Source: Dorea sp. AM10-31
Lineage (GTDB): Bacteria; Bacillota; Clostridia; Lachnospirales; Lachnospiraceae
NCBI RefSeq assembly: GCF_003435815.1
Contig: NZ_QTUV01000003.1
Location: 65,297 to 129,296, forward strand
Direction of reading: 5' to 3'
Length of the DNA stretch: 64,000 bases
The notes beneath the pieces were generated by a model. It saw only the letters and a list, made by a program, of their open reading frames with translations, was not told where the DNA came from and did no database searches. A program made the translations under genes and the position numbers. Below are positions 37,046-47,384 of this stretch, piece after piece. Within the stretch, counting starts at the first letter, position 1. Every line of letters starts with the position of its first letter.

Positions 37046-38443
37046 ATGGAGCGTAAAAACATGTGGGAAGGATATTCGGAGGCAGAACTGAAAGAATTAG
37101 AAGCGGTGAATGCCCGTTACAGAGAATGTCTGGACGTTGCCAAGACAGAGAGAGAATGTGTAAAACTTACTCGCAGACTGGCAGAAGAACAGGGCTATCA
37201 GAACCTGAAAACATTTATCGAAAATGGCACATCTTTAAAAGCCGGAGACAAAGTGTATGCAGAATGTATGGGGAAAACAATTGTCTTATTCCAGATCGGT
37301 AAAGAACCGATGGAAAAGGGAATGAACATTCTGGGTGCACATGTGGATTCTCCGCGTCTGGATGTAAAACAGAATCCATTATATGAGGATTCTCAGTTAG
37401 CATATCTGGATACGCATTATTATGGCGGTATCAAAAAATACCAGTGGGTAACAATTCCGCTGGCTCTGCATGGTGTATTTGCAAAGAAAGACGGAACAGT
37501 ACAGGAAGTTTCAATTGGGGAAAAGAAAGAAGATCCTGTATTCGTTATTTCTGATCTGTTGATTCATATTTCACAGGAACAGTTAGAGAAAAAAGCATCT
37601 GTTGTGATCGAAGGCGAAGGTCTTGATCTGCTGATCGGTTCTAAACCGGTACTTGGGGACAGCAGGGAAGAGAAAGAAGCCAAAGCGTCCGTTAAGAATA
37701 TGGTGCTTGATTATCTGAAAAAAGAATACGGTGTGGATGAAGAGGATTTCCTTTCTGCCGAACTGGAAGTCGTACCGGCAGGAGAATCCAGAGAGTGCGG
37801 TCTGGACCGTAGCATGATCTTAGGATACGGACAGGACGACAGAGTCTGCGCATTCCCGTCTCTTTTTGCAATGTTTGAGACGGAGGAGCCGGAGAAGACA
37901 ACCTGCTGTATTTTAGTAGATAAGGAAGAAATCGGAAGTGTGGGGGCTACCGGTATGCATTCCAGATTCTTTGAAGATACAGTTGCCGAGGTGGTTGCCC
38001 TGACAGGAGGAAATGCACTCCATGTAAGACGTGCACTTGGTAACTCTGCAATGCTGTCATCTGACGTAAGTGCAGCATTTGATCCATTGTATGCAGATGC
38101 ATTTGAAAAGAAAAATTCTGCTTATTTCGGAAAGGGAATTGTATTGAACAAGTATACCGGAAGCCGCGGAAAGAACAATGCCAGTGACGCAGGTGCAGAA
38201 TATCTGGCACAGGTTCGTCATGTGTTTGATGAAAACGGAGTCGGATTCCAGACTGCAGAGATGGGACGTATCGATCTTGGCGGCGGTGGAACCATCGCAT
38301 ATATTATGGCAAACTATGGTATGCGTGTGCTTGACAGCGGTGTGGCAGTAATGTCTATGCATGCACCTTGGGAACTGACAAGCAAAGCTGATATTTATGA
38401 GTCTTACAAGGCTTATAGAGCATTCTTAAAAGATATGAGATAA
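37046..38443 (+). CDS. M18 family aminopeptidase
   Basis: Zinc aminopeptidase of 465 residues that removes N-terminal (often acidic or hydrophobic) residues from peptides in the cytosol. Metal-site motifs are visible: GAHVDSPRLD, DKEEIGSVGATG with the catalytic glutamate, DVSAAFDP and MSMHAPWE. The start is the ATG at 37046, ten bases after AAGGAGG; an upstream in-frame ATG at 37019 lacks a binding site. A TTGGTA-18-TAGAAT pair at about 36977-37006 may be its promoter. The transporter upstream could supply peptides, but this is speculative. Confidence 0.93.
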   Translation: MERKNMWEGYSEAELKELEAVNARYRECLDVAKTERECVKLTRRLAEEQGYQNLKTFIENGTSLKAGDKVYAECMGKTIVLFQIGKEPMEKGMNILGAHVDSPRLDVKQNPLYEDSQLAYLDTHYYGGIKKYQWVTIPLALHGVFAKKDGTVQEVSIGEKKEDPVFVISDLLIHISQEQLEKKASVVIEGEGLDLLIGSKPVLGDSREEKEAKASVKNMVLDYLKKEYGVDEEDFLSAELEVVPAGESRECGLDRSMILGYGQDDRVCAFPSLFAMFETEEPEKTTCCILVDKEEIGSVGATGMHSRFFEDTVAEVVALTGGNALHVRRALGNSAMLSSDVSAAFDPLYADAFEKKNSAYFGKGIVLNKYTGSRGKNNASDAGAEYLAQVRHVFDENGVGFQTAEMGRIDLGGGGTIAYIMANYGMRVLDSGVAVMSMHAPWELTSKADIYESYKAYRAFLKDMR

Positions 38444-38485
38444 GGATGTATTTAAGAGGTATTCTTCGTTGTTTTGGATAGCAGA

Positions 38486-38552
38486 GAAACTGAAAAGGGC
38501 TGGTTTTTTTCCAATGCCATGATCCCTCCAGATGATTTCCCTTTTCAGTTTC
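38486..38552. repeat. 14-bp perfect inverted repeat after the aminopeptidase gene
   Basis: GAAACTGAAAAGGG (38486-38499) and CCCTTTTCAGTTTC (38539-38552) are exact complements with a 39-base interior that can add CTGG/CCAG pairing. The interior contains a T7 run. It may act as a terminator or be a remnant of a small mobile repeat. Confidence 0.6.
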
Positions 38553-38771
38553 AAAATCTGCAAAACGGAAAGTTTATAGACATATTAACGAAAATAATTG
38601 GAATAGATGATAAAAAGTTGTGCGATATTCCTATTAAAAATTAGATTGTAATAAAATTTTAACATTTTTCTGTCAGAATCATAAAAAAATCATAAAAAAT
38701 GACGAATGTTCACTAAAAAAATAAATAAAAAAATCGAATTTAAAAGCAGTCTCTTATTGAGGCTGCTTTTA
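38553..38771 (+). terminator. AT-rich spacer ending in a hairpin before the ATP synthase promoter
   Basis: No gene is seen in this very AT-rich stretch. At its end AAAAGCAGTCTC (38742-38753) pairs with GAGGCTGCTTTT (38759-38770) around TTATT, with one G-U pair. The hairpin ends two bases before the -35 box of the ATP synthase operon and probably blocks read-through from upstream. Confidence 0.65.
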
Positions 38772-38800
38772 TTGACAAATGGGAGAAATAGAACTAATAT
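38772..38800 (+). promoter_or_regulatory. Promoter of the F-type ATP synthase operon
   Basis: TTGACA (38772-38777), 17 bases, TAATAT (38795-38800), with TATAAT overlapping three bases further. Confidence 0.75.
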
Positions 38801-38865
38801 AATCAAAAAAATTCAGGAAGGAAGGGGATCATACGGAAGATTTAACAAAGGCTCTCATAGAGGAA

Positions 38866-39519
38866 TTGAACTGCAAAACAGTATTTACAATTCCGGTCTT
38901 TGGTGGGATCGCAGTAGACGAAGGCGTTGTCGTAACATGGATCATCATGATGGTACTGGCATTACTTTCGATTCTTTTTGTGCGAAACCTCAAAGTGGAG
39001 AATCCGGGAAAAGTTCAGCTTGCTTTAGAATCTGTGATCGAGTGGGGCGAGAACTTTTTCAAAGACATCATAGGGGAAGAAAACAAACGTTACATACCCT
39101 GGTTAATGACAGTTGCACTGTATCTTGCATGTGCGAATCTGATCGGACTTTTTGGATTTAAACCACCGACAAAAGATTTGAACATTACAGCGGGACTTGC
39201 AATTATGAGTATGCTGCTGATTGAATACAGTGGAATCCATAAAAACGGTGTAAAGCACTGGTGTGGACATTTCGCCAAACCGGTACCGCTTGTAGCACCG
39301 ATCATGATATTGGAAATATTTATCCGTCCACTGTCATTATGTATGCGACTGTTTGGTAATATGCTTGGCGGATTTGTAGTTATGGAATTAGTTGAACAGG
39401 TAGTACCACTTTTTGTTCCGATACCGCTTAGTTTTTACTTTGATATCTTTGACGGATTATTACAGGCATATGTGTTTGTATTTTTAACAGGATTATTTAT
39501 GAATGAAGAAATGGAATAA
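38866..39519 (+). CDS. atpB: ATP synthase F0 subunit a
   Basis: Membrane stator subunit forming the ion half-channels against the c-ring. The product has five or six helices and the essential RPLSLCMRLFGNMLGG helix containing the stator arginine. The only standard in-frame start is the TTG at 38866, but its GAGGA is one base away. The frame stays open upstream (ACG at 38833, reading EDLTKALIEELNCK), and a good GGAAGGGG lies five bases before that ACG. A longer protein with a non-standard start is therefore plausible. First gene of the atp operon; no atpI is seen before it. Confidence 0.93.
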   Translation: MNCKTVFTIPVFGGIAVDEGVVVTWIIMMVLALLSILFVRNLKVENPGKVQLALESVIEWGENFFKDIIGEENKRYIPWLMTVALYLACANLIGLFGFKPPTKDLNITAGLAIMSMLLIEYSGIHKNGVKHWCGHFAKPVPLVAPIMILEIFIRPLSLCMRLFGNMLGGFVVMELVEQVVPLFVPIPLSFYFDIFDGLLQAYVFVFLTGLFMNEEME

Positions 39520-39539
39520 AGAAAAGGAGATTTAAGATT

Positions 39540-39767
39540 ATGACAGGAACAATTATTGCAATTGGAGCAGCAGTAGCAGTATTAACAGGTGTTGGAGCCG
39601 GTGTAGGTATCGGTATTGCAACAGGTAAAGCAGTAGATGCAGTAGCAAGACAGCCGGAAGCAGAGGGCAAGATCAGTAAGAACCTGATTCTTGGTTGTGC
39701 ACTTGCAGAGGCAACCGCTATTTATGGTTTCATCATTGGACTTCTGATTATCTTCTTCTTGAAATAA
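39540..39767 (+). CDS. atpE: ATP synthase F0 subunit c
   Basis: Ring-forming proteolipid, 75 residues, two helices joined by the RQPE loop (residues 37-40). The ion-binding carboxylate is Glu57 in ALAEATAIYGF. At the helix-1 position where Na+-specific rings carry a glutamine there is Ile24, and the Ser after the glutamate is replaced by Ala58. That pattern favours protons as coupling ion; this is inference from known Na+ ring residues. AAAGGAG precedes the ATG. Confidence 0.96.
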   Translation: MTGTIIAIGAAVAVLTGVGAGVGIGIATGKAVDAVARQPEAEGKISKNLILGCALAEATAIYGFIIGLLIIFFLK

Positions 39768-39805
39768 GGCGTGTAAAAGAACGAAAGAAAGGCAGGTAAT
39801 AAGAA

Positions 39806-40300
39806 GTGCTGAGATTAGATTTTAATCTGGTTCTTACCATGATCAACCTCGTGGTTCTCTACCTCATCCTGCGTAAGTTTTTATTTCGCCCACTGATGAA
39901 CATTATGGAACAGAGAAGAACGATGATCGCAGACGGACTTCAGCATGCAGAAGATACAAAGAAAGAAGCTTACGCATTGAAAAGTCAGTATGAGTCAGCT
40001 CTTGGCGGGGCAAAAGAAGAATCAACCCGGATCATCGGTCAGGCAAAGAAAGATGCAAAAGCAGAATACGACCGTATTCTGGATGAGGCAGATCAGGCAG
40101 CAGGCAAACTCATAAGGGATGCCAGAGAGACGATTGATCTGGAGAAAGAAAAGACACTGAGAGACATGCAGTCAGAAGTTGCCGCTCTTGCAGTAAGTGC
40201 TGCAAAAAAAATGGTAAAACAGCAATATGGGGCGGATGCAGATCAGGCGGCATATGACCAATTTCTGAAAGAAGCAGGTGACGCCCATGACGACAAATAA
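39806..40300 (+). CDS. atpF: ATP synthase F0 subunit b
   Basis: Peripheral stalk subunit, 164 residues: one N-terminal membrane helix (NLVLTMINLVVLYLILRKFLF) then a long polar coiled coil rich in Ala, Lys, Glu and Gln. It starts at a GTG, with AAGGCAGG upstream. Its 3' end overlaps the start region of atpH. Confidence 0.93.
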   Translation: MLRLDFNLVLTMINLVVLYLILRKFLFRPLMNIMEQRRTMIADGLQHAEDTKKEAYALKSQYESALGGAKEESTRIIGQAKKDAKAEYDRILDEADQAAGKLIRDARETIDLEKEKTLRDMQSEVAALAVSAAKKMVKQQYGADADQAAYDQFLKEAGDAHDDK

Positions 40301-40823
40301 AAAAGAAAATGCCGGATTCTACTCCATGCCGGCAATCCGTTATGCATATGTACTTTCAGAACTTGGGATTTCCGGGGCAGCAGTTGAAGAGACAGAAGAA
40401 ATTCTGGAGCAGACAAAAGAGTTGAAGGAAATCCTGGAACATCCGGTTATTACTAAAGAAAATAAACATGATATCATCGACCGGATATTTCCGGAAGAAA
40501 TGAAGAATTTTCTGAAGGTTGTCGTAGATAACGGAAAAGTAGATATCGTCATGGAGATCTTCGGCGCATACGAAGAGCTGGAGAAAAAAAGAGCAAAGAT
40601 CGCGACAGCAAAATTACGATATGTAACGCTTCCGTCCGAAGAACAGAAGAAAAAGATGGAAACATTTATATGTAAAACATTTGCGGCAGATGGCGTGAGC
40701 TGGGAAATGAAAGAAGATCCGGAACTGCTTGGCGGCTTCATACTCCTTGTTGATGGAAAGGAATATGATTACAGCATGGCAGGACGTCTGAACCGCTTAG
40801 AGCAGACATTAATGCGGAGGTGA
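40287..40823 (+). CDS. atpH: ATP synthase F1 subunit delta
   Basis: Connects the peripheral stalk to the top of F1. The 178-residue protein has an N-terminal helical domain (AIRYAYVLSELGI) and the C-terminal GGFILLVDGKEYDYSMAGRLNRLEQ block of the OSCP/delta family. The ATG at 40287 with CAGGTGA upstream is preferred to a GTG three codons earlier. It overlaps atpF by 14 bases and its stop lies within the Shine-Dalgarno of atpA. Confidence 0.92.
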   Translation: MTTNKKENAGFYSMPAIRYAYVLSELGISGAAVEETEEILEQTKELKEILEHPVITKENKHDIIDRIFPEEMKNFLKVVVDNGKVDIVMEIFGAYEELEKKRAKIATAKLRYVTLPSEEQKKKMETFICKTFAADGVSWEMKEDPELLGGFILLVDGKEYDYSMAGRLNRLEQTLMRR

Positions 40824-40828
40824 AAATA

Positions 40829-42334
40829 GTGAGTACAATAAGCTCAGATGAGATTATCTCGATCCTGAAAGAAGAGATTGAGAATTATGATGAAATATGC
40901 AAAGACCAGGAAGTCGGCACAGTCATCTCTGTCGGCGACGGTATCGCCTCCATTTATGGAATTGACCATGCAATGTATGGCGAGATCGTAACTCTGGAAA
41001 ATGGATTAAAAGGAATGGTGCAGGACATCAAACAGAATGAAATCAGCTGTATCCTGTTCGGTGATGATGCTGAAGTAAAACAGGGAACAAAAGTTGTCCG
41101 TACCGGTAAAAAGGCAGGTATTCCGGTAGGAGAAGCATACATTGGACGTATTGTAGATCCGCTGGGAGCGCCGATAGATGGAAAAGGTGAGATCGAGGCA
41201 ACCGAGTACCGCCCGATCGAGCAGGAAGCGCCGGGAATCGTAGACCGTAAATCGGTAAGCGTACCGCTGGAAACAGGAATCTTATCGATTGACTCCATGT
41301 TCCCAATCGGACGTGGACAGCGTGAACTTATCATCGGTGACAGACAGACCGGTAAGACTTCGATTGCAATGGATGCGATCCTGAACCAGAAAGGAAAAGA
41401 CTGTATCTGTATTTATGTAGCGATCGGTCAGAAAGCATCAACGGTAGCACAGCTTGTAAATACATTAAAGAAACACGATGCACTGGATTACACGACCGTA
41501 TTTTGTTCGACAGCAAGTGAGTGTGCACCGATGCAGTATATCGTTCCATATTCCGCAACCGCACTTGCAGAGTATTTCATGTATAAAGGAAAAGACGTAT
41601 TGATCGTTTATGATGATCTGTCCAAACATGCAGTAGCGTACCGTGCGATCTCACTGCTTCTTGGAAGATCTCCGGGACGTGAGGCTTATCCGGGAGATGT
41701 CTTCTATCTACATTCCAGACTTCTGGAGCGAAGCAGCAGACTGAGTGAGGAAGCCGGTGGCGGCTCGATCACGGCACTGCCGATCATCGAGACGCAGGCA
41801 GGAGATGTATCTGCATATATTCCGACCAACGTTATTTCTATTACAGACGGACAGATTTTCCTGGAGAGTGCGCTCTTTAATGCAGGTATGCGTCCGGCGG
41901 TCAATGTTGGACTTTCCGTATCCCGTGTAGGTGGTGCGGCGCAGACAAAAGCGATGAAGAAGGCAAGTGGAAGTATCCGTATCGATCTTGCGCAGGCAAG
42001 AGAAATGGAGTCCTTTACACAGTTCAGTTCAGATCTGGATGATGCGACAAAAGCACAGCTGAAATACGGAAGTACACTGACAGAGCTTCTGAAACAGCCA
42101 CTGGGACGTCCGTTAAAACTGCATGAACAGGTAATTACGTTATGTGTGGCAACGCACCATCTGATGATGGATGTGGAAGATGCGAAAGTCAAAGAGTTCC
42201 AGATGGATATGCTGGCATATTTTGACCAAGAACATCCGGAGATCGGACAGGCAATCGAAGAGAAGAAAGTACTGGATGACGAACTGACAGAACAGATTAT
42301 TGAGGTAGCTAAAAAGTTCAAAGAAAATAGATAA
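40829..42334 (+). CDS. atpA: ATP synthase F1 subunit alpha
   Basis: Non-catalytic nucleotide-binding subunit, 501 residues. P-loop GDRQTGKT is at 170-177, followed by the ASECAPMQYIVPYSATALAEYFMYKG region and the family signature PAVNVGLSVSRVGGAAQ. The GTG at 40829 follows GGAGGTGAAAATA; an in-frame GTG three codons earlier would overlap that site. Together with beta it forms the F1 hexamer. Confidence 0.97.
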   Translation: MSTISSDEIISILKEEIENYDEICKDQEVGTVISVGDGIASIYGIDHAMYGEIVTLENGLKGMVQDIKQNEISCILFGDDAEVKQGTKVVRTGKKAGIPVGEAYIGRIVDPLGAPIDGKGEIEATEYRPIEQEAPGIVDRKSVSVPLETGILSIDSMFPIGRGQRELIIGDRQTGKTSIAMDAILNQKGKDCICIYVAIGQKASTVAQLVNTLKKHDALDYTTVFCSTASECAPMQYIVPYSATALAEYFMYKGKDVLIVYDDLSKHAVAYRAISLLLGRSPGREAYPGDVFYLHSRLLERSSRLSEEAGGGSITALPIIETQAGDVSAYIPTNVISITDGQIFLESALFNAGMRPAVNVGLSVSRVGGAAQTKAMKKASGSIRIDLAQAREMESFTQFSSDLDDATKAQLKYGSTLTELLKQPLGRPLKLHEQVITLCVATHHLMMDVEDAKVKEFQMDMLAYFDQEHPEIGQAIEEKKVLDDELTEQIIEVAKKFKENR

Positions 42335-42346
42335 GCAGGTGAAAAT

Positions 42347-44664
<2,318 letters not shown>

Positions 44665-44685
44665 TACCAGTGAAGGAGTGAAATT

Positions 44686-45102
44686 ATGGATACATTTCAG
44701 TTGAAAGTCATATCCAGCGACAGAGTGTTCTACGAAGGACGCTGTAAACAGCTTATCATTCCGGCACCGGACGGACAGAAAGGCATCCTGCCGCATCATG
44801 AAAATATGATCATTGCAGTGGAAATCGGTGAACTGCATCTGCAGGATGAAGAAGGAAACTGGATTACCGCTTCGGTTTCTAAAGGTTTTGCAGAGATTAT
44901 GAACAACCGTGTCTCCGTACTGGTAAATACAGCGGAGAGCCCGGAAGAGATTGATGTCAGACGTGCGACAGAAGCCAAAGAGCGTGCCCAGGAGCAGCTC
45001 CGGCAGAAGCAGAGTATTCAGGAATACCAGCTGTCGCAGGCATCGCTTGCAAGAGCGATGGCAAGACTTCGTGCATCGAAGGAAAAAGACTGGCGGATTT
45101 AA
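44686..45102 (+). CDS. atpC: ATP synthase F1 subunit epsilon
   Basis: Rotor subunit that couples and can inhibit the motor. The 138-residue protein has the N-terminal beta-sandwich (FQLKVISSDRVFYEG...LIIPAPDGQKGILPHHENMI) and the C-terminal two-helix hairpin. AAGGAG is eight bases before the ATG. It ends the operon just before a very strong terminator. Confidence 0.94.
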   Translation: MDTFQLKVISSDRVFYEGRCKQLIIPAPDGQKGILPHHENMIIAVEIGELHLQDEEGNWITASVSKGFAEIMNNRVSVLVNTAESPEEIDVRRATEAKERAQEQLRQKQSIQEYQLSQASLARAMARLRASKEKDWRI

Positions 45103-45103
45103 T

Positions 45104-45147
45104 AAAAGGGGACGGGGGTTTTTTTGGAAAAGCCCCCGTCCCCTTTT
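45104..45147. terminator. Strong terminator of the ATP synthase operon
   Basis: AAAAGGGGACGGGGG (45104-45118) pairs with CCCCCGTCCCCTTTT (45133-45147), a 15-bp perfect stem with a 14-base loop containing T7. It sits between atpC and the convergent secreted-protein gene and can work in both directions. Confidence 0.92.
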
Positions 45148-45179
45148 AAGTCGTTATGAGATTACAGAGAGTAAGCCAG

Positions 45180-47369
45180 TTATTTCACCGTCGCTTTTTT
45201 CGAAAGCCCTTTTTTCAGGAAGATTTTCTTATAAGATTTTACTTTTCCTTTCGGCACAGTGATGATCGCTTTTGCATGTGTTTTCGTAAATGCCTGGCTG
45301 CCGACGCGGGCAGTTGTAAGCTGCGAGGTTTTGATGGTGACAGCCTTTAAATTCTTGCAGCCATAGAATGCTTTCTTGCCGATGTTTGTTACGGTTGACG
45401 GGATAACGATTTTCTTAACTTTCGTGTTACCTTTAAAAGCATTGCTCGCAATCTTAGTTACACGGTAAGTTTTGCCGTCACGCTTGACATACGTCGGTAT
45501 TGTAACCGTGCCGGATGCTTTCTTTGAAGGTTTGTATGTTGTGTTACCACTGATCTTCGGAGCGGTATTGCCGGCAATGCTGATGCGGAGCGTCGGGCGG
45601 TCCACGGAGTTATTTGTAGAATATTTCTCTATATAATCTGCAGTGCTGTAAGTGTTATCATTGATAAAATATGTCAGATACAGCGTCCCTTTTTTCTTAC
45701 CGGTCAGCACTTGCTTTCCGGCATTTCCGGAAAGCGTGGCAGTGCTGCTCTTTACCGGAGTTCCTTTGGCATTTGTAATCTTCCAGATTCCTTTTTTGGC
45801 GTTAAAACCGTAATAGTCAGCACCTTTTGTGTTGGTTGCTACCAGTTTAATCTTTGATAAAGAATAGTGCTGCTTTATATTGACTGATTTTGGCGCACCG
45901 CTTTTCACACTGATATCACTAAGCGGAAGTGTCGGGATAAGATCATCTACTTTGCTGGAAACGGAAGATAATGTTTCTGTGTAGGAGCCGCCTGCTGCGC
46001 TCATCAGTCCGTTTCTGCGGATGCGTTTCAATAATTCATCTCCATATTTATATTTTTTTACAGTTCCCCAGTTGATGCCATCCGGATCCGTCATGCTCGC
46101 CTGGATGTAGCTTCGTTTCTTAAGATTCGTGCGGGCATTCTTAGAACCTGCGCCGGTGAAGCTGGCGAGAACGTAAGAATTTAATTTACCGCCTCTTAAG
46201 TTGCGGTCATATTCAACGATTGTAACATCGTAATTGATATAGACCGGACATTTATAATAAGTCGTTGCAGTCTGTGTTTTTGTCTGCTGCTGGATAAGAG
46301 CTGCAGTATAAGGCAGGAGTGAAAGAGATACTTCGGAAGTATTTTCCGTTGAGCGCTCTTCGCTCTCCTCTTTTGACCAGCCTTTCTCAATGGACTGGCT
46401 GGCAGAAAATCCGATGGAAGTTTCCAAATCTCCGAAGAATGGAAGACTCTTGGAATGTGTAACTGTAACGGATTCTTCATAAGTATAAGATTTGGAGCCA
46501 CTGATGCTGCTCAAAGCACCGTAAGTAGTTGAATTTGTCAGCGACTGCGTGCCGGACACTTCCACGCCACTGTTGTTGCGGATATCGGAGCTGTAAATAT
46601 TACTGGTCTTTTTCTCGTCACTAATCACCCGCTTGTAGGAGTTATCGTACATTGGGAAAATCGGTGACACACGGAAATTATGAAAATACACAGCGTAAGC
46701 TTTGTAGCGTCCGGCGATATCACTGTCTTTTGCACGGAGTGCACCATGCCAGCGGACAACAACCGGAGATTCTTCGGTATCATTGGAAATGGAATCGAGT
46801 TTTTTTAATGGAAGCGATCCAAGCGGTGTACGCGTAAGATCATTTGCGATATGCTGCTGTGCATTCGCAAGACTGCTTTCACTGAAATACCCGCCCCAGT
46901 TATACCAGGCATCGTCCAGTTTCAGCTCAGATTTCCGCCGATTTCCATAAATGGTCATATTACAAAGTGTATCATTCAGATAACCATAATTTCCCTGCCC
47001 TTTTTCGACAGATAAGATCCATCCAAGATAATCCCAGTCGGACAGCAGATAGTCGCCCTTGCGTGTGCCCATAGGAACGTCATCATCTATAATGTAAGAT
47101 TGTAGTGCTTTTTTATAACATTCCGCCGGAAGCATGGAGAGATCTGTATTAGTATTACGGTAAAAAACGCGGTCACTGCCGAGATCCTGTGAGTCTTTAT
47201 CGATGAAAGTTTTCGGAAGATCCACAAGCCCATTTATAATCGCTTCCGGCGATTCATCTCCGGCCTTTACCTGAGTCATTGGAATACAGGAAAAAATCAT
47301 GACAGAGGAAAGTGCCAGGGCAAATGTTTTCTTCCAGATTCTTATTTTTCGTTTATCATTCTTTTTCAT
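45180..47369 (-). CDS. Secreted protein with aerolysin-like beta-rich region and C-terminal LRR
   Basis: The 729-residue protein has a signal peptide with likely cleavage after VKA (residue 36). Residues 40-250 are a unique region rich in Trp, Tyr and Asp. Residues about 265-390 show long alternating Ser/Thr and hydrophobic strands (SLTNSTTYGALS, YEESVTVTHSKSLP, TSIGFSASQS, TSEVSLSLLPYTAAL, CPVYINYDVTIVEYD), the look of aerolysin/ETX-MTX2 pore-forming proteins including the glycine/serine-flanked amphipathic hairpin and the 'P-Y-T' strand turn. Residues 485-600 look like a bacterial Ig domain, and 620-729 are BspA-type leucine-rich repeats. It is 15 bases downstream of another secreted protein. 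Pore formation is inference only. Confidence 0.65.
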   Translation of the reverse strand: MKKNDKRKIRIWKKTFALALSSVMIFSCIPMTQVKAGDESPEAIINGLVDLPKTFIDKDSQDLGSDRVFYRNTNTDLSMLPAECYKKALQSYIIDDDVPMGTRKGDYLLSDWDYLGWILSVEKGQGNYGYLNDTLCNMTIYGNRRKSELKLDDAWYNWGGYFSESSLANAQQHIANDLTRTPLGSLPLKKLDSISNDTEESPVVVRWHGALRAKDSDIAGRYKAYAVYFHNFRVSPIFPMYDNSYKRVISDEKKTSNIYSSDIRNNSGVEVSGTQSLTNSTTYGALSSISGSKSYTYEESVTVTHSKSLPFFGDLETSIGFSASQSIEKGWSKEESEERSTENTSEVSLSLLPYTAALIQQQTKTQTATTYYKCPVYINYDVTIVEYDRNLRGGKLNSYVLASFTGAGSKNARTNLKKRSYIQASMTDPDGINWGTVKKYKYGDELLKRIRRNGLMSAAGGSYTETLSSVSSKVDDLIPTLPLSDISVKSGAPKSVNIKQHYSLSKIKLVATNTKGADYYGFNAKKGIWKITNAKGTPVKSSTATLSGNAGKQVLTGKKKGTLYLTYFINDNTYSTADYIEKYSTNNSVDRPTLRISIAGNTAPKISGNTTYKPSKKASGTVTIPTYVKRDGKTYRVTKIASNAFKGNTKVKKIVIPSTVTNIGKKAFYGCKNLKAVTIKTSQLTTARVGSQAFTKTHAKAIITVPKGKVKSYKKIFLKKGLSKKATVK

Positions 47370-47384
47370 AATGCACCATCCTTT

